DNA of 64,000 nt from Lacunisphaera sp. (GTDB lineage Bacteria > Verrucomicrobiota > Verrucomicrobiia > Opitutales > Opitutaceae). The stretch spans positions 97,755 to 161,754 of the forward strand of contig JAQSCO010000014.1 of NCBI GenBank assembly GCA_029945445.1, in the 5' to 3' direction. The notes beneath the pieces were generated by a model. It searched no databases and was not told the origin of the DNA. It saw only the letters and a list, made by a program, of their open reading frames with translations. Both the position numbers and the translations under genes were made by a program. Numbering within the stretch: the stretch's first letter is position 1; every line of letters begins with the position of its first letter. This document shows, piece after piece, positions 26,249-35,241 of this stretch.

Positions 26249-26769
26249 CGGAAGGCCCGCACGTGCTGGGTCGAGCCCTCCTGGACCGTGACCTCGAAGG
26301 CCACGCCGCCGTTCTCGTAGGTAAAGATGCGGCCGGTGGTCTTCGCGCCGAAGGAGATCACGCCGCTGCCTTGCACCGAGGTCCGGGCGGATTTGCCGGA
26401 TCCGAGGGTTTGCGTGACTTCGGCCTCGCTGAGCCCCGGCCCGACCACGGTCTGGCCGCCGGCCTTGAGCGAGTGGCCCCAGATCTCGACGACCACATTG
26501 GCAGCGTTGATGGTGACCATGGTCTCCTTGTCGGACCAGTGAACGACGCGGGCGCTCCTGGATCCGCGAGTTTCGCTCGGTTCGCCGAGGATTTTCCTGG
26601 CCTCATCCAGCGTCTGTCCGGGACGAACGCCATCGACGGTCCACGGCGCCGTGCCCGTGTAGCGCGGGGCAGAGGCAGAGTCGGTGGCCTCGCGATAACA
26701 GGCCGGCAGCAGGGCCAGCCCGCCGAGCAGGCACGTGAAACGGAAGAGTAAGGGGGGCTGAACGGGCAT
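26242..26769 (-). CDS. Putative lipoprotein with SmpA/OmlA-like segment
   Basis: A 175-residue exported protein. The N-terminus ends its hydrophobic stretch with LLPAC, a lipobox with Cys24. Next comes WTVDGVRPGQTLDEARKILG, then EP: a motif of glycine-x-x-x-G followed by a helix and Leu-Gly-x-Pro. This resembles SmpA/OmlA or beta-lactamase-inhibitor-like small folds, though the match is by eye only. No operon partner is evident. Its stop codon lies in a repeat. Confidence 0.6.
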   Translation of the reverse strand: MPVQPPLLFRFTCLLGGLALLPACYREATDSASAPRYTGTAPWTVDGVRPGQTLDEARKILGEPSETRGSRSARVVHWSDKETMVTINAANVVVEIWGHSLKAGGQTVVGPGLSEAEVTQTLGSGKSARTSVQGSGVISFGAKTTGRIFTYENGGVAFEVTVQEGSTQHVRAFRP

Positions 26770-26849
26770 GAGCGATAACGCTGATTGTGTCGGACGATGC
26801 AGGAATCGGCGCCGGCGTAAAGCCGCGGGCAGGACTAGGAGGCGGCCGG

Positions 26850-27458
26850 TTAGGCCTTCTTCCTTGGGGCAGATTTTAACGTGGTGTGGAAACCCATTTC
26901 CTTGTCGGGCACGATGGGCGCCGGCGGCTGATCGAGCAGGAGCATGATGCGCTGCAGCACGTCGGTGATGGCGATCTCGTGCGAGTCGAGGCGCGAGGTC
27001 AGCTCCTTCTCAAGGGAGGCCAGTTTCTTGGCGAGCTCGCGCGTATCGGTGAGCAAGCCACGCATCTTGATGAAGGCACGGACGACAAACACGCTCATCT
27101 GAACGGCTTGCGCGCTGTTGAGTATATTCGCCGCCATGATGGCGCCGTGCTCGGTGAAAGCGAAGGGGAGATATTTGATATGGCGGCCGTGTTTCAAGGT
27201 CACAATTTGTGACCTTAAGATGGTATCCTCTTCATATCTGGCCTTTTGCAAATCCATAGCCTCCTTCCGCGTGAGCCCGAACATGAAGTCCGGCGGGAAT
27301 TTTTCCAAGTTGCGGCGGACAGCCTGATTGAAGGCCTTGGTCGGGACGCCGTAGAGCTTGGCGAGGTCGGCATCGAGGATCACGCGCTCGCCGCGGATGG
27401 TGTGGATGACGCTTTCGACGGACGGAACGGTAGCGGGAGATTTGCGAACGGGCGACAT
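26850..27458 (-). CDS. ORF6N-domain DNA-binding protein
   Basis: A 202-residue protein whose first 110 residues form an ORF6N (KilA-N related) domain. Diagnostic stretches are VIHTIRGERVILDADLAKLY, NQAVRRNLEKFPPDFMFGL, LRSQIVTL, and YLPFAFTEHGAIMAANILNS. The tail has a helical coiled-coil-like segment (ELAKKLASLEKELTSRLDSH). ORF6N proteins occur in phages, plasmids and genomic islands and are thought to bind DNA; roles are poorly known. It opens the accessory island. Two related 21-bp palindromes, one upstream (27520-27540) and one inside the gene (27196-27216), could be binding sites. Confidence 0.88.
   Translation of the reverse strand: MSPVRKSPATVPSVESVIHTIRGERVILDADLAKLYGVPTKAFNQAVRRNLEKFPPDFMFGLTRKEAMDLQKARYEEDTILRSQIVTLKHGRHIKYLPFAFTEHGAIMAANILNSAQAVQMSVFVVRAFIKMRGLLTDTRELAKKLASLEKELTSRLDSHEIAITDVLQRIMLLLDQPPAPIVPDKEMGFHTTLKSAPRKKA
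27196..27216. promoter_or_regulatory. Intragenic 21-bp palindrome (candidate operator)
   Basis: AAGGTCACAA and TTGTGACCTT flank one central base, giving perfect 10-bp arms. It shares the core GGTCACAANTTGTGRCC with the palindrome upstream of the same gene. It overlaps codons for the conserved LRSQIVTL motif, so coding constraint could explain it. Confidence 0.45.
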
Positions 27459-27519
27459 GGTGTTTGGCGGCCCGCGACGCGAACGATGCAGAAATCAGCC
27501 GCAGGGTCGAGCCGGCGGT

Positions 27520-27540
27520 GCGGTCACAAATTGTGGCCGC
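27520..27540. promoter_or_regulatory. Upstream 21-bp palindrome (candidate operator of the ORF6N gene)
   Basis: GCGGTCACAA and TTGTGGCCGC flank one central base, with a single mismatched pair between the arms. It lies 62 bases upstream of the ORF6N start and carries the same core as the intragenic site at 27196-27216. Confidence 0.5.
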
Positions 27541-27629
27541 ATTCGCGGCGATCAGCGCCCGGCATTAATATATGCGATCTGACCCCAAACTCGGCCCTTA
27601 AACCGGGCCCTTAGCGTCGGCTACATTAT

Positions 27630-28691
27630 TTATACATCTCCGTCGGTAAGCTTATCCAATTTACATCCCAAGTTGTCTTCCAAATAGGAAATGAATCGCT
27701 CCTCCCGAACAATCACCGCTTGGAATACATGATTTCTCTGTTGCCGGAGCAGGAAATCAAGCTGCGGATGAACTTCGAATGGCGGCATGCCGATTGGTGA
27801 GACACGATCGAGCGATGTAGCGAGAATAATAATATCCGGCCTACCTCCGAAAACAGCACCGGCTCGCTCAACTGCAGAGTCAAGTAACTCGGGATCGACT
27901 GAAGGCTCTCCAATCCAATTGATCATCTTGCCGGACAAGTTGCACTTCGGGCGTTCATCAATGACAATGTCTTTCCGGGTTATCGGGAGGGATTCATTGC
28001 TAATTGCAGCAGGCGGAATGGCGGTAAAGAATAAGTCTTCAGTGATGATCCGGATCGGCTTCTTGCGTGCGCGAAATGTCAGAGCGCGTTCAACTTTGTA
28101 ACCAAAGTTACCAAATTTCCACATTGGTTCAGGAATTGAGCCGACGACCACATAGTCCGTCTGCGTCGTCGTGGATTCTTCAATCTGAACGCCCAAATGG
28201 ATTGCCAAAACCTCTACCTTGTCTCTGCCAAATTTAAACTGACCCGAAAATACGAATCTCGCTCCACTGATTGAGATGCTTTTTGGATCTAATTCATCAA
28301 AAGTCAGCACACTTGATTCGCCGAGATGCGCGAGACCGCGCATTATTTCTACAGGATCATAATCAGGCCCTCTCGATGAGGCAATCACGCCATAAATACT
28401 TCGCTTTATGGTTTCCAAATTGGCGCCGCTCATTTCGTCTGGGAGCGCAAGTATTTTATCGATTTTCTGGCGATGTTTTGCGAGCAGAGGATTGCGCACG
28501 AGCGCCGGTTGATTTCTCAGTAGTTGTAGAAAGGCGCGGGCAGCGTCGGGTTTCACGCCCTCGACGTTAAGTCCAGTGCACACACCGAGTAGAAATGCCG
28601 ATTCAGAATCGACGGGTATATTAATGGCCATTTGAGATAAGCGAAGTTGTGCGATAGGCGATCTGATGGCGGACTTGATTTTCTGCACCAT
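27630..28691 (-). CDS. BRCT-like-domain protein of unknown function
   Basis: A 353-residue protein in clearly AT-rich DNA (27 G+C in the 60 bases from 27661). The middle part reads GARFVFSGQFKFGRDKVEVL, then AIHLGVQIEESTTTQTDYVV and VGS. This is the BRCT pattern of a Gly-containing strand, helix, a second Gly-V block and a T-x-x-x-D-Y-V-V strand, as in bacterial DNA ligase. The N-terminal 120 residues are helical and the C-terminal 120 are mixed, neither familiar. BRCT domains bind phosphoprotein or DNA ends, so a DNA-linked role is possible. It is likely an accessory gene with the DUF2971 neighbour. An alternative ATG gives MAINIPVDSES. Confidence 0.65.
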   Translation of the reverse strand: MVQKIKSAIRSPIAQLRLSQMAINIPVDSESAFLLGVCTGLNVEGVKPDAARAFLQLLRNQPALVRNPLLAKHRQKIDKILALPDEMSGANLETIKRSIYGVIASSRGPDYDPVEIMRGLAHLGESSVLTFDELDPKSISISGARFVFSGQFKFGRDKVEVLAIHLGVQIEESTTTQTDYVVVGSIPEPMWKFGNFGYKVERALTFRARKKPIRIITEDLFFTAIPPAAISNESLPITRKDIVIDERPKCNLSGKMINWIGEPSVDPELLDSAVERAGAVFGGRPDIIILATSLDRVSPIGMPPFEVHPQLDFLLRQQRNHVFQAVIVREERFISYLEDNLGCKLDKLTDGDV

Positions 28692-28723
28692 GCATGGTGC
28701 GCTTCAGGAGATGGCAATGCAAC

Positions 28724-29476
28724 TCACGTCGGCACTTCGTCCATTTCCGATCTCGTGACAAGCCCGCCCGACAATCCATAGCGCTCGGTTGCCCCTCTTA
28801 TTGTTGTTAGCAACCAATCCGGCGTATTTGGCGCAACGCGAACACCCTTGATTAGGCTCTTAAGTTTTACCGGAACGTCGATGCCACCACTCTTATGCGT
28901 TACATCGAAAACGATTTTCTCAGTTGGACCCTCTTTGAGCGATGGTGGAATATCCCAGATTAGCAGCCTCACTTCTCGTTCAGCTTCGAAGCCCTTCCTT
29001 TTGCGTAGGAACGCTGCGAAATTGTTTCCGGCGGGGATACGGTCCCGCTGATAGTTGATATATTTTATCCTTCCGCAGTAGATATTAGGTGTCTCGGCGC
29101 CTTCTATCGCAGCCGTTAATCCATCAACGTCAGTGATGACAGCGAGGTTATAGCCGCCGCTACCATACGTGCGCCACATCGCGAGTGATTCGTAGTCACT
29201 CTCGTGCCAGCAATTCACAAACATGGTTAACTTCCAATGCCGAGCGAACAGAATAGACCTAGTGCCACTTTTGTTGCCGAGGCTCTTTTCAAAATTATTA
29301 AGCCACTCTTTTGTAGGAGCAGATATTTCTCCCTCCCATTGATCATCAAACTTATCAACACGCGTAAAATGTAGCTTGCTGCTCTGAAGGAGAGCCAAGT
29401 ATTTCGCCAAATCAGTGTAACGCCAAAGTGGTTGTGTCCCCTCCGGGGTTTCGAATGTTGGATGTCGCTCAATCAT
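28724..29476 (-). CDS. DUF2971-family protein
   Basis: A 250-residue cytosolic protein. PLWRYTDLAKYLALLQSSKL, HFTRVDKFDDQWEG, CWHESDYESLAMWRTYG and EREVRLLIWD match the DUF2971 family, whose members have a conserved N-terminal Y/R-x-x-x-L strand and a W-H-x-x-x-x-E-S-x-x-M-W motif. The function is unknown; relatives are common in mobile and defence-associated regions. The gene is AT-richer than the core genes and sits 32 bases before the BRCT-like gene on the same strand, so the two may be co-transcribed. Confidence 0.78.
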   Translation of the reverse strand: MIERHPTFETPEGTQPLWRYTDLAKYLALLQSSKLHFTRVDKFDDQWEGEISAPTKEWLNNFEKSLGNKSGTRSILFARHWKLTMFVNCWHESDYESLAMWRTYGSGGYNLAVITDVDGLTAAIEGAETPNIYCGRIKYINYQRDRIPAGNNFAAFLRKRKGFEAEREVRLLIWDIPPSLKEGPTEKIVFDVTHKSGGIDVPVKLKSLIKGVRVAPNTPDWLLTTIRGATERYGLSGGLVTRSEMDEVPT

Positions 29477-29498
29477 CGAATTTAGTCCGCCGTTTTAC

Positions 29499-31025
29499 TT
29501 AAGATCCGACGAACTGGGTCATGAATTGGTGCACGGGCATCGACTCCAGCTTCGAGCGGTCGGTGAAGAGGGCCATGAGCGACGCGGCTTTGGCGGCGCC
29601 GTAATGGGCGGTGAAGGCGGCGTGGGCTTTCTCGGCGAGGACGGGGATGCCTTCGGCGCGGCGGCGGCGGTGGCCGATGGGATACTCGACGACGATCTTG
29701 TCCGACTTTGAGCCGTCCTTGAAGAAGACCTGCACGGCGTTGGCAATGGAGCGTTTTTCCGGGTCGAGGTAGTCCTTCGAGTAGGATTTGTCCTCGGCGA
29801 CCGTCATCTTCGCGCGCAAGGCATCGATGCGCGGATCGGCGGCGACCTTGTCCTCGTAGTGGTCGGCGGTGAGCGCGCCGAAGATCATCCCGATGGCCGT
29901 CATGTATTGGAGGCAGTGGTCGCGGTCGGCGGGATTGTTGAGTGGGCCGGACTTGTCGATGATGCGGATGGCCGACTCGTGCGTGGTCAGCTCGACGCGC
30001 TCGATCGAGTCGAGGCGGTCCTGTACGAGGGGATGGAGTTTCATCGCGCACTCGACGGCGGTCTGCGCGTGAAATTCGGCGGGGTAGGAAATTTTAAACA
30101 AGACCTGCTCCATCACGTAGCTGCCGAGCGGGCGGGCGAGCTTGAGGCTGTTGCCCTTAAAGGAGACGTCCTGGAAGCCCCAGGTCTTGGCGGTGAGCAC
30201 GGAAGGGTAGCCCATCTCGCCAGTCAGAGCGATGAGCGCGAGGCGGACGGCGCGGCTGGTGGCGTCGCCGGCGGCCCAGGACTTGCGCGAGCCGGTGTTG
30301 GGCGCGTGGCGGTAGGTGCGCAGCGCGGAGCCGTCGAGCCACGCGTGGGAGATGGCGTTGATGACCTGCTCGCGCGTGCCGCCGAGCAACGCGGCGGTGA
30401 CGGCGGTGGACGCGACGCGGACAAGGAGGACGTGGTCGAGCCCGACGCGGTTGAAGGAGTTCTCAAGGGCGAGCACGCCTTGGATTTCGTGGGCCTTCAC
30501 CATCGCGGTGAGAACGTCCTTCATCGTGAGCTGGGCGTGGGCGGGACGTGAAGGCGCGCCGGGGGCGGAGATCTGCTGCTGGCCGTAGGCAGCGATCGGC
30601 GTATGGAAGGCCGCTGGCGTGTGACCGGCGGCTTGCTGGCGCGAGAGCCAGTCGGCGGTGGCGAGGATGGCGCCGAGGTTGTCGGACGGGTGGCCCCATT
30701 CGGCGGCGAGCCAGGTGTCGTTGAAGTCGAGCCAGCGGACGATGGTGCCGATGTTGAAGGCGCCCTGGACGGGATCGAGTTCGTAGCTGGTGCCGGGGAC
30801 GCGCGCGCCGTCCTTGATCGAGGTGCCGGGGACGACGGGCCCGAGGAGCTTGGTGCAGGCCGGGTAGGCGAGGGCCATGATGCCGCACGCGAGCGTGTCG
30901 GCGAGGCACCAGCGCGCGGTGTCGTAGGCCTCGTCGCTCGTGAGCTTCGCGCTGAGGGCGTAGTCGGCGAGGGCGGTGAGGAGCTGGTCGGGGGCGGGGC
31001 GGACGTTGCTGATATGAGAAGGCAT
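29499..31025 (-). CDS. prpD: 2-Methylcitrate dehydratase, MmgE/PrpD family
   Basis: A 508-residue cytosolic enzyme that dehydrates 2-methylcitrate to 2-methyl-cis-aconitate in the methylcitrate cycle. The family pattern is clear in [40 protein letters not shown], and [20 protein letters not shown]. Length is close to other PrpD proteins (about 480-510). It is the last gene of the minus-strand order prpB, prpC, prpD, 76 bp after prpC. I use the ATG at 31025. No AcnD/PrpF alternative dehydratase is present. Confidence 0.92.
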   Translation of the reverse strand: MPSHISNVRPAPDQLLTALADYALSAKLTSDEAYDTARWCLADTLACGIMALAYPACTKLLGPVVPGTSIKDGARVPGTSYELDPVQGAFNIGTIVRWLDFNDTWLAAEWGHPSDNLGAILATADWLSRQQAAGHTPAAFHTPIAAYGQQQISAPGAPSRPAHAQLTMKDVLTAMVKAHEIQGVLALENSFNRVGLDHVLLVRVASTAVTAALLGGTREQVINAISHAWLDGSALRTYRHAPNTGSRKSWAAGDATSRAVRLALIALTGEMGYPSVLTAKTWGFQDVSFKGNSLKLARPLGSYVMEQVLFKISYPAEFHAQTAVECAMKLHPLVQDRLDSIERVELTTHESAIRIIDKSGPLNNPADRDHCLQYMTAIGMIFGALTADHYEDKVAADPRIDALRAKMTVAEDKSYSKDYLDPEKRSIANAVQVFFKDGSKSDKIVVEYPIGHRRRRAEGIPVLAEKAHAAFTAHYGAAKAASLMALFTDRSKLESMPVHQFMTQFVGS

Positions 31026-31101
31026 TTTAGTTAACCACGAGGGCACGAAGTGAAGCCAAGGAAATTAAACCCGAAATCCCTCGAGTCTTCATCGGGAAAA
31101 A

Positions 31102-32280
31102 TCAGGCGCGTTGATCAAGCGGTGGGAAGGGCCGGGCATCCGGGCCGGTGTAGTTGGCGCCGGGGCGGATGATCTTGCCGTCGACGCGCTGCTCGATGAT
31201 GTGCGCGGCCCAGCCGGCGGTGCGGGCGATGACGAAGAGCGGCGTGAACATCGCGGTCGGCACGCCCATCTCGTGGTAGGCCACGGCACTGAACCAATCG
31301 AGGTTGGGGAACATCTTTTTCTCGGCCCACATCAGCGTCTCGATGCGCGCGGCGATGTGGAACAGGTTCAGGTTGCCCGTCTCGGTGCAAAGGGCGCGCG
31401 CGATCTCCTTGATGATGGCGTTGCGCGGATCGGAGATGGTGTAGACGGGATGGCCGAAGCCGATGACGATTTCCTTGCGGCCGAGGCGGTCGCGGATGTC
31501 GGCCTCGGCCTCGTCGGGCGTGCGGTAGCGCTGCTGGATCTCGTAGGCGACCTCGTTGGCGCCGCCGTGCTTGGGGCCGCGGAGCGCGCCGATGGCGCCG
31601 GTGATGGCCGAGTGGAAATCCGTGGCGGTGCCGGCGATGACGCGCGCGGCGAAGGTCGAGGCGTTGAACTCATGTTCGGCGTAGAGGATCAGCGAGCGGT
31701 CGAGCGCGCGGACGTGCGAGGCGGCCGGCGGCCGCTGGTGCAGCAGGTGAAGGAAATGCGCGGCGATGGTCGGGTCGGCCGTCTCGAGCAGGATGCGTTT
31801 GCCGTGGCGGGCGAAGTGATGCCAGTAGAGCAGCATCGAGGGGAAGCAGGCGAGGAGGCGGTCGGCGATCTCGCGCGCGCCCGGGACGGACGCGGCGCCG
31901 GCGCCGGACGACGGGAGTTTCTCGTGCTCGAGGTTGCCGAGCATCGAGCAGCCCGTGCGCAGGACGTCCATCGGGTGCGCGGTGGCGGGGATCTGCTCCA
32001 GCACGGCGCGGAGCGGGACGGGCAGGCCGCGGAGTTTCTTGAGTTTCTCGCGGTAGGCGGCGAGTTCGGCGGCGTTGGGCAGGCGCTCGTGGATGAGCAG
32101 GTAGGCGACCTCCTCGTAAGTGGCGTGGGTTGCGATCTCGGCAATGTCGTAGCCGCGGTAATGGAGGTCGTTGCCGGTGTGGCCGACGGTGCAGATGGCG
32201 GTGTTGCCCGCGACGACGCCGGAGAGGGTGACGGATTTCTTGGGCTTGAACCCGGGGGCCGGGGCGGAGTCGTGGCTCAT
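31102..32280 (-). CDS. prpC: 2-Methylcitrate synthase
   Basis: A 392-residue citrate synthase-family enzyme joining propionyl-CoA and oxaloacetate. The catalytic triad is intact: His238 in GPKHGGANE, His277 in VIGFGHPVY, and Asp328 in [36 protein letters not shown] is the family helix and closely follows E. coli PrpC. It sits 18 bases after prpB and 76 before prpD on the same strand. The operon context favours 2-methylcitrate over citrate synthesis. Confidence 0.95.
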   Translation of the reverse strand: MSHDSAPAPGFKPKKSVTLSGVVAGNTAICTVGHTGNDLHYRGYDIAEIATHATYEEVAYLLIHERLPNAAELAAYREKLKKLRGLPVPLRAVLEQIPATAHPMDVLRTGCSMLGNLEHEKLPSSGAGAASVPGAREIADRLLACFPSMLLYWHHFARHGKRILLETADPTIAAHFLHLLHQRPPAASHVRALDRSLILYAEHEFNASTFAARVIAGTATDFHSAITGAIGALRGPKHGGANEVAYEIQQRYRTPDEAEADIRDRLGRKEIVIGFGHPVYTISDPRNAIIKEIARALCTETGNLNLFHIAARIETLMWAEKKMFPNLDWFSAVAYHEMGVPTAMFTPLFVIARTAGWAAHIIEQRVDGKIIRPGANYTGPDARPFPPLDQRA

Positions 32281-32298
32281 GGGCGTAACGGTGGGGGA

Positions 32299-33129
32299 TT
32301 ACTGCGGCGGCGTGTAGCCGAGCGTGTCGTAGAGGTCGGCGCGGGTCTGCATCTTGGCGACGACGGATTTCTGCGAGCCGTCCTGGTGGATGGCCTGATA
32401 AACCTCGCGCGAGGCGGCGGCGGCGGCGCGGGAGGCGGAAAGCGGATAGAGCGCCAGCGCGATGCCGGCGGCGCGGAGATCGGCGAGGGTGAAGTAGGGT
32501 GTCTGGCCGAACTCGGTGAGATTCGCGAGGACCGGAACGGGCACCGCGGCGGCGAACGCGCGGTAGTCGTCGAGCCTGGGCAGCGCCTCGGCGAAGATCA
32601 TGTCGGCGCCGGCGGCCACGTAGGCCTGGGCGCGGGCGATGGCGGCGGGCACGCCCTCGTTGGCGGCGGCGTCGGTGCGGGCCATGACGACAAAGTCGCG
32701 GCCGGGTTTGCCCGAGACGGCGGACTGCACGCGCGCGACCATCTCGGCGGTGGGCACGAGGTGCTTGCCGGGCAGGTGGCCGCAGAGCTTGGCGGGAACC
32801 TGGTCCTCAAGGTGGACCGCGGCGGCGCCGGCGGCGGCCATTTCGCGGACGGCGGTCGCGGGATCGTCCCAACCGGTGTCGATGTCGACGAGGAGCGGCA
32901 GGCCGACCCGGCGCGTGATCCGGCGGACGTCGATCAGGACGTCGGCGAGTTCGGTCTGGCCGGTGTCGGGCAGGCCGTAGGAGTGGTTGGCGACGCCGGC
33001 GCCGGAAACGTAGAGGGCGCGGAAGCCCGCGCGTTCCGCGAGCAAGGCGGCATAGGCGTTGATGGTGCCGGCGAGCTGCAGCGGTTTTTCAGCGGCGAGG
33101 GCGGCGCGGAATTTCTGGCCGGGGGTCAT
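32299..33129 (-). CDS. prpB: 2-Methylisocitrate lyase
   Basis: A 276-residue isocitrate lyase/PEP mutase-superfamily enzyme cleaving 2-methylisocitrate to pyruvate and succinate. The active-site loop reads KLCGH (114-118), with the catalytic Cys116; the commoner form is KRCGH, so the second position is changed. Asp in LLVDIDTGWDD binds magnesium, and VMARTDA is also typical. First gene of prpB-prpC-prpD. ATG 33129 is preferred over a TTG two codons earlier. A palindrome lies 66 bases upstream (33195-33208). Confidence 0.93.
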   Translation of the reverse strand: MTPGQKFRAALAAEKPLQLAGTINAYAALLAERAGFRALYVSGAGVANHSYGLPDTGQTELADVLIDVRRITRRVGLPLLVDIDTGWDDPATAVREMAAAGAAAVHLEDQVPAKLCGHLPGKHLVPTAEMVARVQSAVSGKPGRDFVVMARTDAAANEGVPAAIARAQAYVAAGADMIFAEALPRLDDYRAFAAAVPVPVLANLTEFGQTPYFTLADLRAAGIALALYPLSASRAAAAASREVYQAIHQDGSQKSVVAKMQTRADLYDTLGYTPPQ

Positions 33130-33194
33130 GGGCAAAGGGGCGGGGAAATTGAAGTGGAAAGGGCGGCACCCGCCTGCGCAAGGCCGGGGAACAA

Positions 33195-33208
33195 CAAAGC
33201 GGGCTTTG
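33195..33208. promoter_or_regulatory. Small palindrome upstream of prpB
   Basis: CAAAGC and GCTTTG flank GG, a perfect 6+6 inverted repeat in the 95-bp gap upstream of prpB. It may be an operator for the prp operon, though so short a palindrome could be chance. Confidence 0.25.
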
Positions 33209-33224
33209 CCGGCTTCTGCAATCC

Positions 33225-34976
33225 CTAGGGAGGGCCGGCGGGAGCGGGGGCGGCCGGCGGGTGGGGCAGGGTGGCGGCCAACTCCTGCGGGATGGCGATC
33301 TCGAGGGCCTCGGCGCGAGCCGACAGCAACGGGACATAATGGGCGCGCCGATAAAAATCATCGACCGCCTCCCACCGGGCGTTGAGCAGGAAGATCAGCG
33401 GGCGGGTGCGCTGAATATTGTCCCAGCGGTTCTGGTTCTGCGCGTGGTCCGCCAGGCCCCGCCACGTGACGAAGTAGGGCGACGGGTTGGTGTGATTGCG
33501 GGTGAAGCAGAGATACATGGCGTCGTCGCCGATCAGGGCGCTGGGGAGATCGGGCGCCACTTGCAAGACCGGCTGCAGGGCAGCCACGATCCGGCCGATG
33601 CTGCGCGCCTGTTCCGGCGCGACCCGCATGCCGCGCAGGACGGCGGGAGCCGTGAGGGTCACGAGGGGCTGGCTCAGACATTGGGTGGCAGACTGGATCT
33701 TCAGCTGGACGGCGGGAAGAAAAGCCGCCGACAGCACCAGCGCGACGACCGGGATCGGCCAACCGACCCAGCGCCAGAAAACATAGGTGAACAATCCGAA
33801 GGCGGGCGCGAGGGACCACAGAATATGCCACGAATCCGGCACGGGATAATATTGCAGCAATGACCCGAGGGACAATGCGGTCAGGGCGGCGATGGAGTAA
33901 TATTCCGCGCTCTTCGGCCGGGCCCGGCTGGTCGCCGCGATGGTTACGCTGATGAGGGCTTGCAGGAGGACGAGCAGCGGGAGCGCGGCGGTCCACCCGC
34001 CGTCGCGCAAAGCCAGGAGGGGGAGAACCCGGTCGTGCTGCCACGTGAGCACCGCGATCAGGCAAAGATAATACACGAGCAAGCCGCGCGGGGAAAAGTC
34101 AGGCCGGAACCGTTTCACCAAGCCGGGGGCGGCGGCGGAGAGCAGGAGCAGCAGCAGCCAGGCACCCGCAACCGGATGCACGAAAACACGACCGAAGGAC
34201 CACAGGTTTTCATTCACGGCCCCGAGCATCCATTTGCGCGGCCAGACAATATTCTGATACCACCACTCCGGCAGGGCGCCGGAGATCGCAATGTGGCCGA
34301 GGAAGAGCGCATGCACGGCCGCCAAGCCGCCGATAAGCGCGAACAGGATCGAGCGCCGGGACCGGCCGGCCGGAGTCCAGTTGGTCCAGTGCAGGGCCAG
34401 CCAGAGCGCCGCCACGCAACCGGTCATGATCACCCCGACAGGCTGGCGACACCAAAAGGTGCAGGCACAGGCGGCGCCCAGAATCAGTCCCCATCGCCGC
34501 GGCTGCTCTCCCCGGATGACTTGGAACGAGGCGTACAGCCCGATGCCTTGAAACATCAGGGCGAAAACGGACGACCAGGGGGACAGCATCCAGAACTGGT
34601 CGAGCCAGTTTTTTTCGTAGGCCGGAATGAACAGGATCAGCAGGCCGCAGGATAGCACGGTGAGCGACCGGGGCAGGACCAGGCGCCACGCGGCATAAAG
34701 GAAGAACAAAGTCACCGCGTAGGCCGCGACCATCAGGAACCGGATCGCCAGCAGGCTGGGGTGGAGCCAAAGCGCCGCCACCTGCAGGTAGCAGGACAAC
34801 GCGCCATATTGCATGAAGGTGTCCCGGAACAGGACCTGGCCCGACAAAACATCCAAGGCCGGCTTCAGCATGATGCCATCGTGGTGCAGATCGACGCCCA
34901 GCCGGGCAAAGGGAACCAGCCAGGCCGCCAGGCCGGCGGAAAGCAAACCGGCGAGCAGGGCATCGAGCCTACTCAT
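33225..34976 (-). CDS. Polytopic GT-C-like membrane protein
   Basis: A 583-residue protein with roughly 11-12 membrane helices and a C-terminal soluble tail of about 130 residues. The first periplasmic loop reads VDLHHDGIMLKPALDVLSGQ, with an acidic residue soon after helix 1, as in GT-C glycosyltransferases using lipid-linked sugar donors. No closer family is evident. ATG 34976 is preferred over a GTG three codons earlier. It lies between prpB and tRNA-Leu and is the first of twelve such genes in the glycan locus. Confidence 0.65.
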   Translation of the reverse strand: MSRLDALLAGLLSAGLAAWLVPFARLGVDLHHDGIMLKPALDVLSGQVLFRDTFMQYGALSCYLQVAALWLHPSLLAIRFLMVAAYAVTLFFLYAAWRLVLPRSLTVLSCGLLILFIPAYEKNWLDQFWMLSPWSSVFALMFQGIGLYASFQVIRGEQPRRWGLILGAACACTFWCRQPVGVIMTGCVAALWLALHWTNWTPAGRSRRSILFALIGGLAAVHALFLGHIAISGALPEWWYQNIVWPRKWMLGAVNENLWSFGRVFVHPVAGAWLLLLLLSAAAPGLVKRFRPDFSPRGLLVYYLCLIAVLTWQHDRVLPLLALRDGGWTAALPLLVLLQALISVTIAATSRARPKSAEYYSIAALTALSLGSLLQYYPVPDSWHILWSLAPAFGLFTYVFWRWVGWPIPVVALVLSAAFLPAVQLKIQSATQCLSQPLVTLTAPAVLRGMRVAPEQARSIGRIVAALQPVLQVAPDLPSALIGDDAMYLCFTRNHTNPSPYFVTWRGLADHAQNQNRWDNIQRTRPLIFLLNARWEAVDDFYRRAHYVPLLSARAEALEIAIPQELAATLPHPPAAPAPAGPP

Positions 34977-35043
34977 GCGTGCCACGGGATGGGCGCGGTT
35001 GCTGGATGTGGTGGCGCATGGGCGGGTGGTGGTGGGGCGGTCA

Positions 35044-35130
35044 TGGTGCCCGGGGTGGGACTCGAACCCACACTCCTTTTCAGGTCACGGATTTTAAGTC
35101 CGATGCGTATGCCAATTCCGCCACCCGGGC
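35044..35130 (-). tRNA. tRNA-Leu, anticodon TAA
   Basis: The minus strand folds as an 87-nt class II tRNA. The acceptor stem GCCCGGG (35124-35130) pairs with CCCGGGC, and an encoded CCA ends it at 35044-35046. The anticodon loop CTTAAAA carries TAA at 35094-35096. A long variable arm and the T-loop GGTTCGAGTCC are present. It would decode UUA. Confidence 0.95.
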
Positions 35131-35241
35131 GAGGTTTGGGATTGCCGAATAAGGATTGCGGAATGAAGTGGGACGCGTGGCAAGAGAGTTCCAAGCACCC
35201 CTCAACAGATTCGCCGCGGGCGGCCGGGCCGCGCCCTGCGC

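Noticed and set aside
31031..31050. TTAACCACGAGGGCACGAAG between prpC and prpD as a repeat
   Set aside because: It resembles half of a common palindromic repeat, but no second arm or second copy was found in the window.
35044..35130. tRNA-Leu as an attachment site for the island at 26.85-29.5 kb
   Set aside because: The island lies 6 kb away, no direct repeat of the tRNA 3' end was seen, and there is no integrase.
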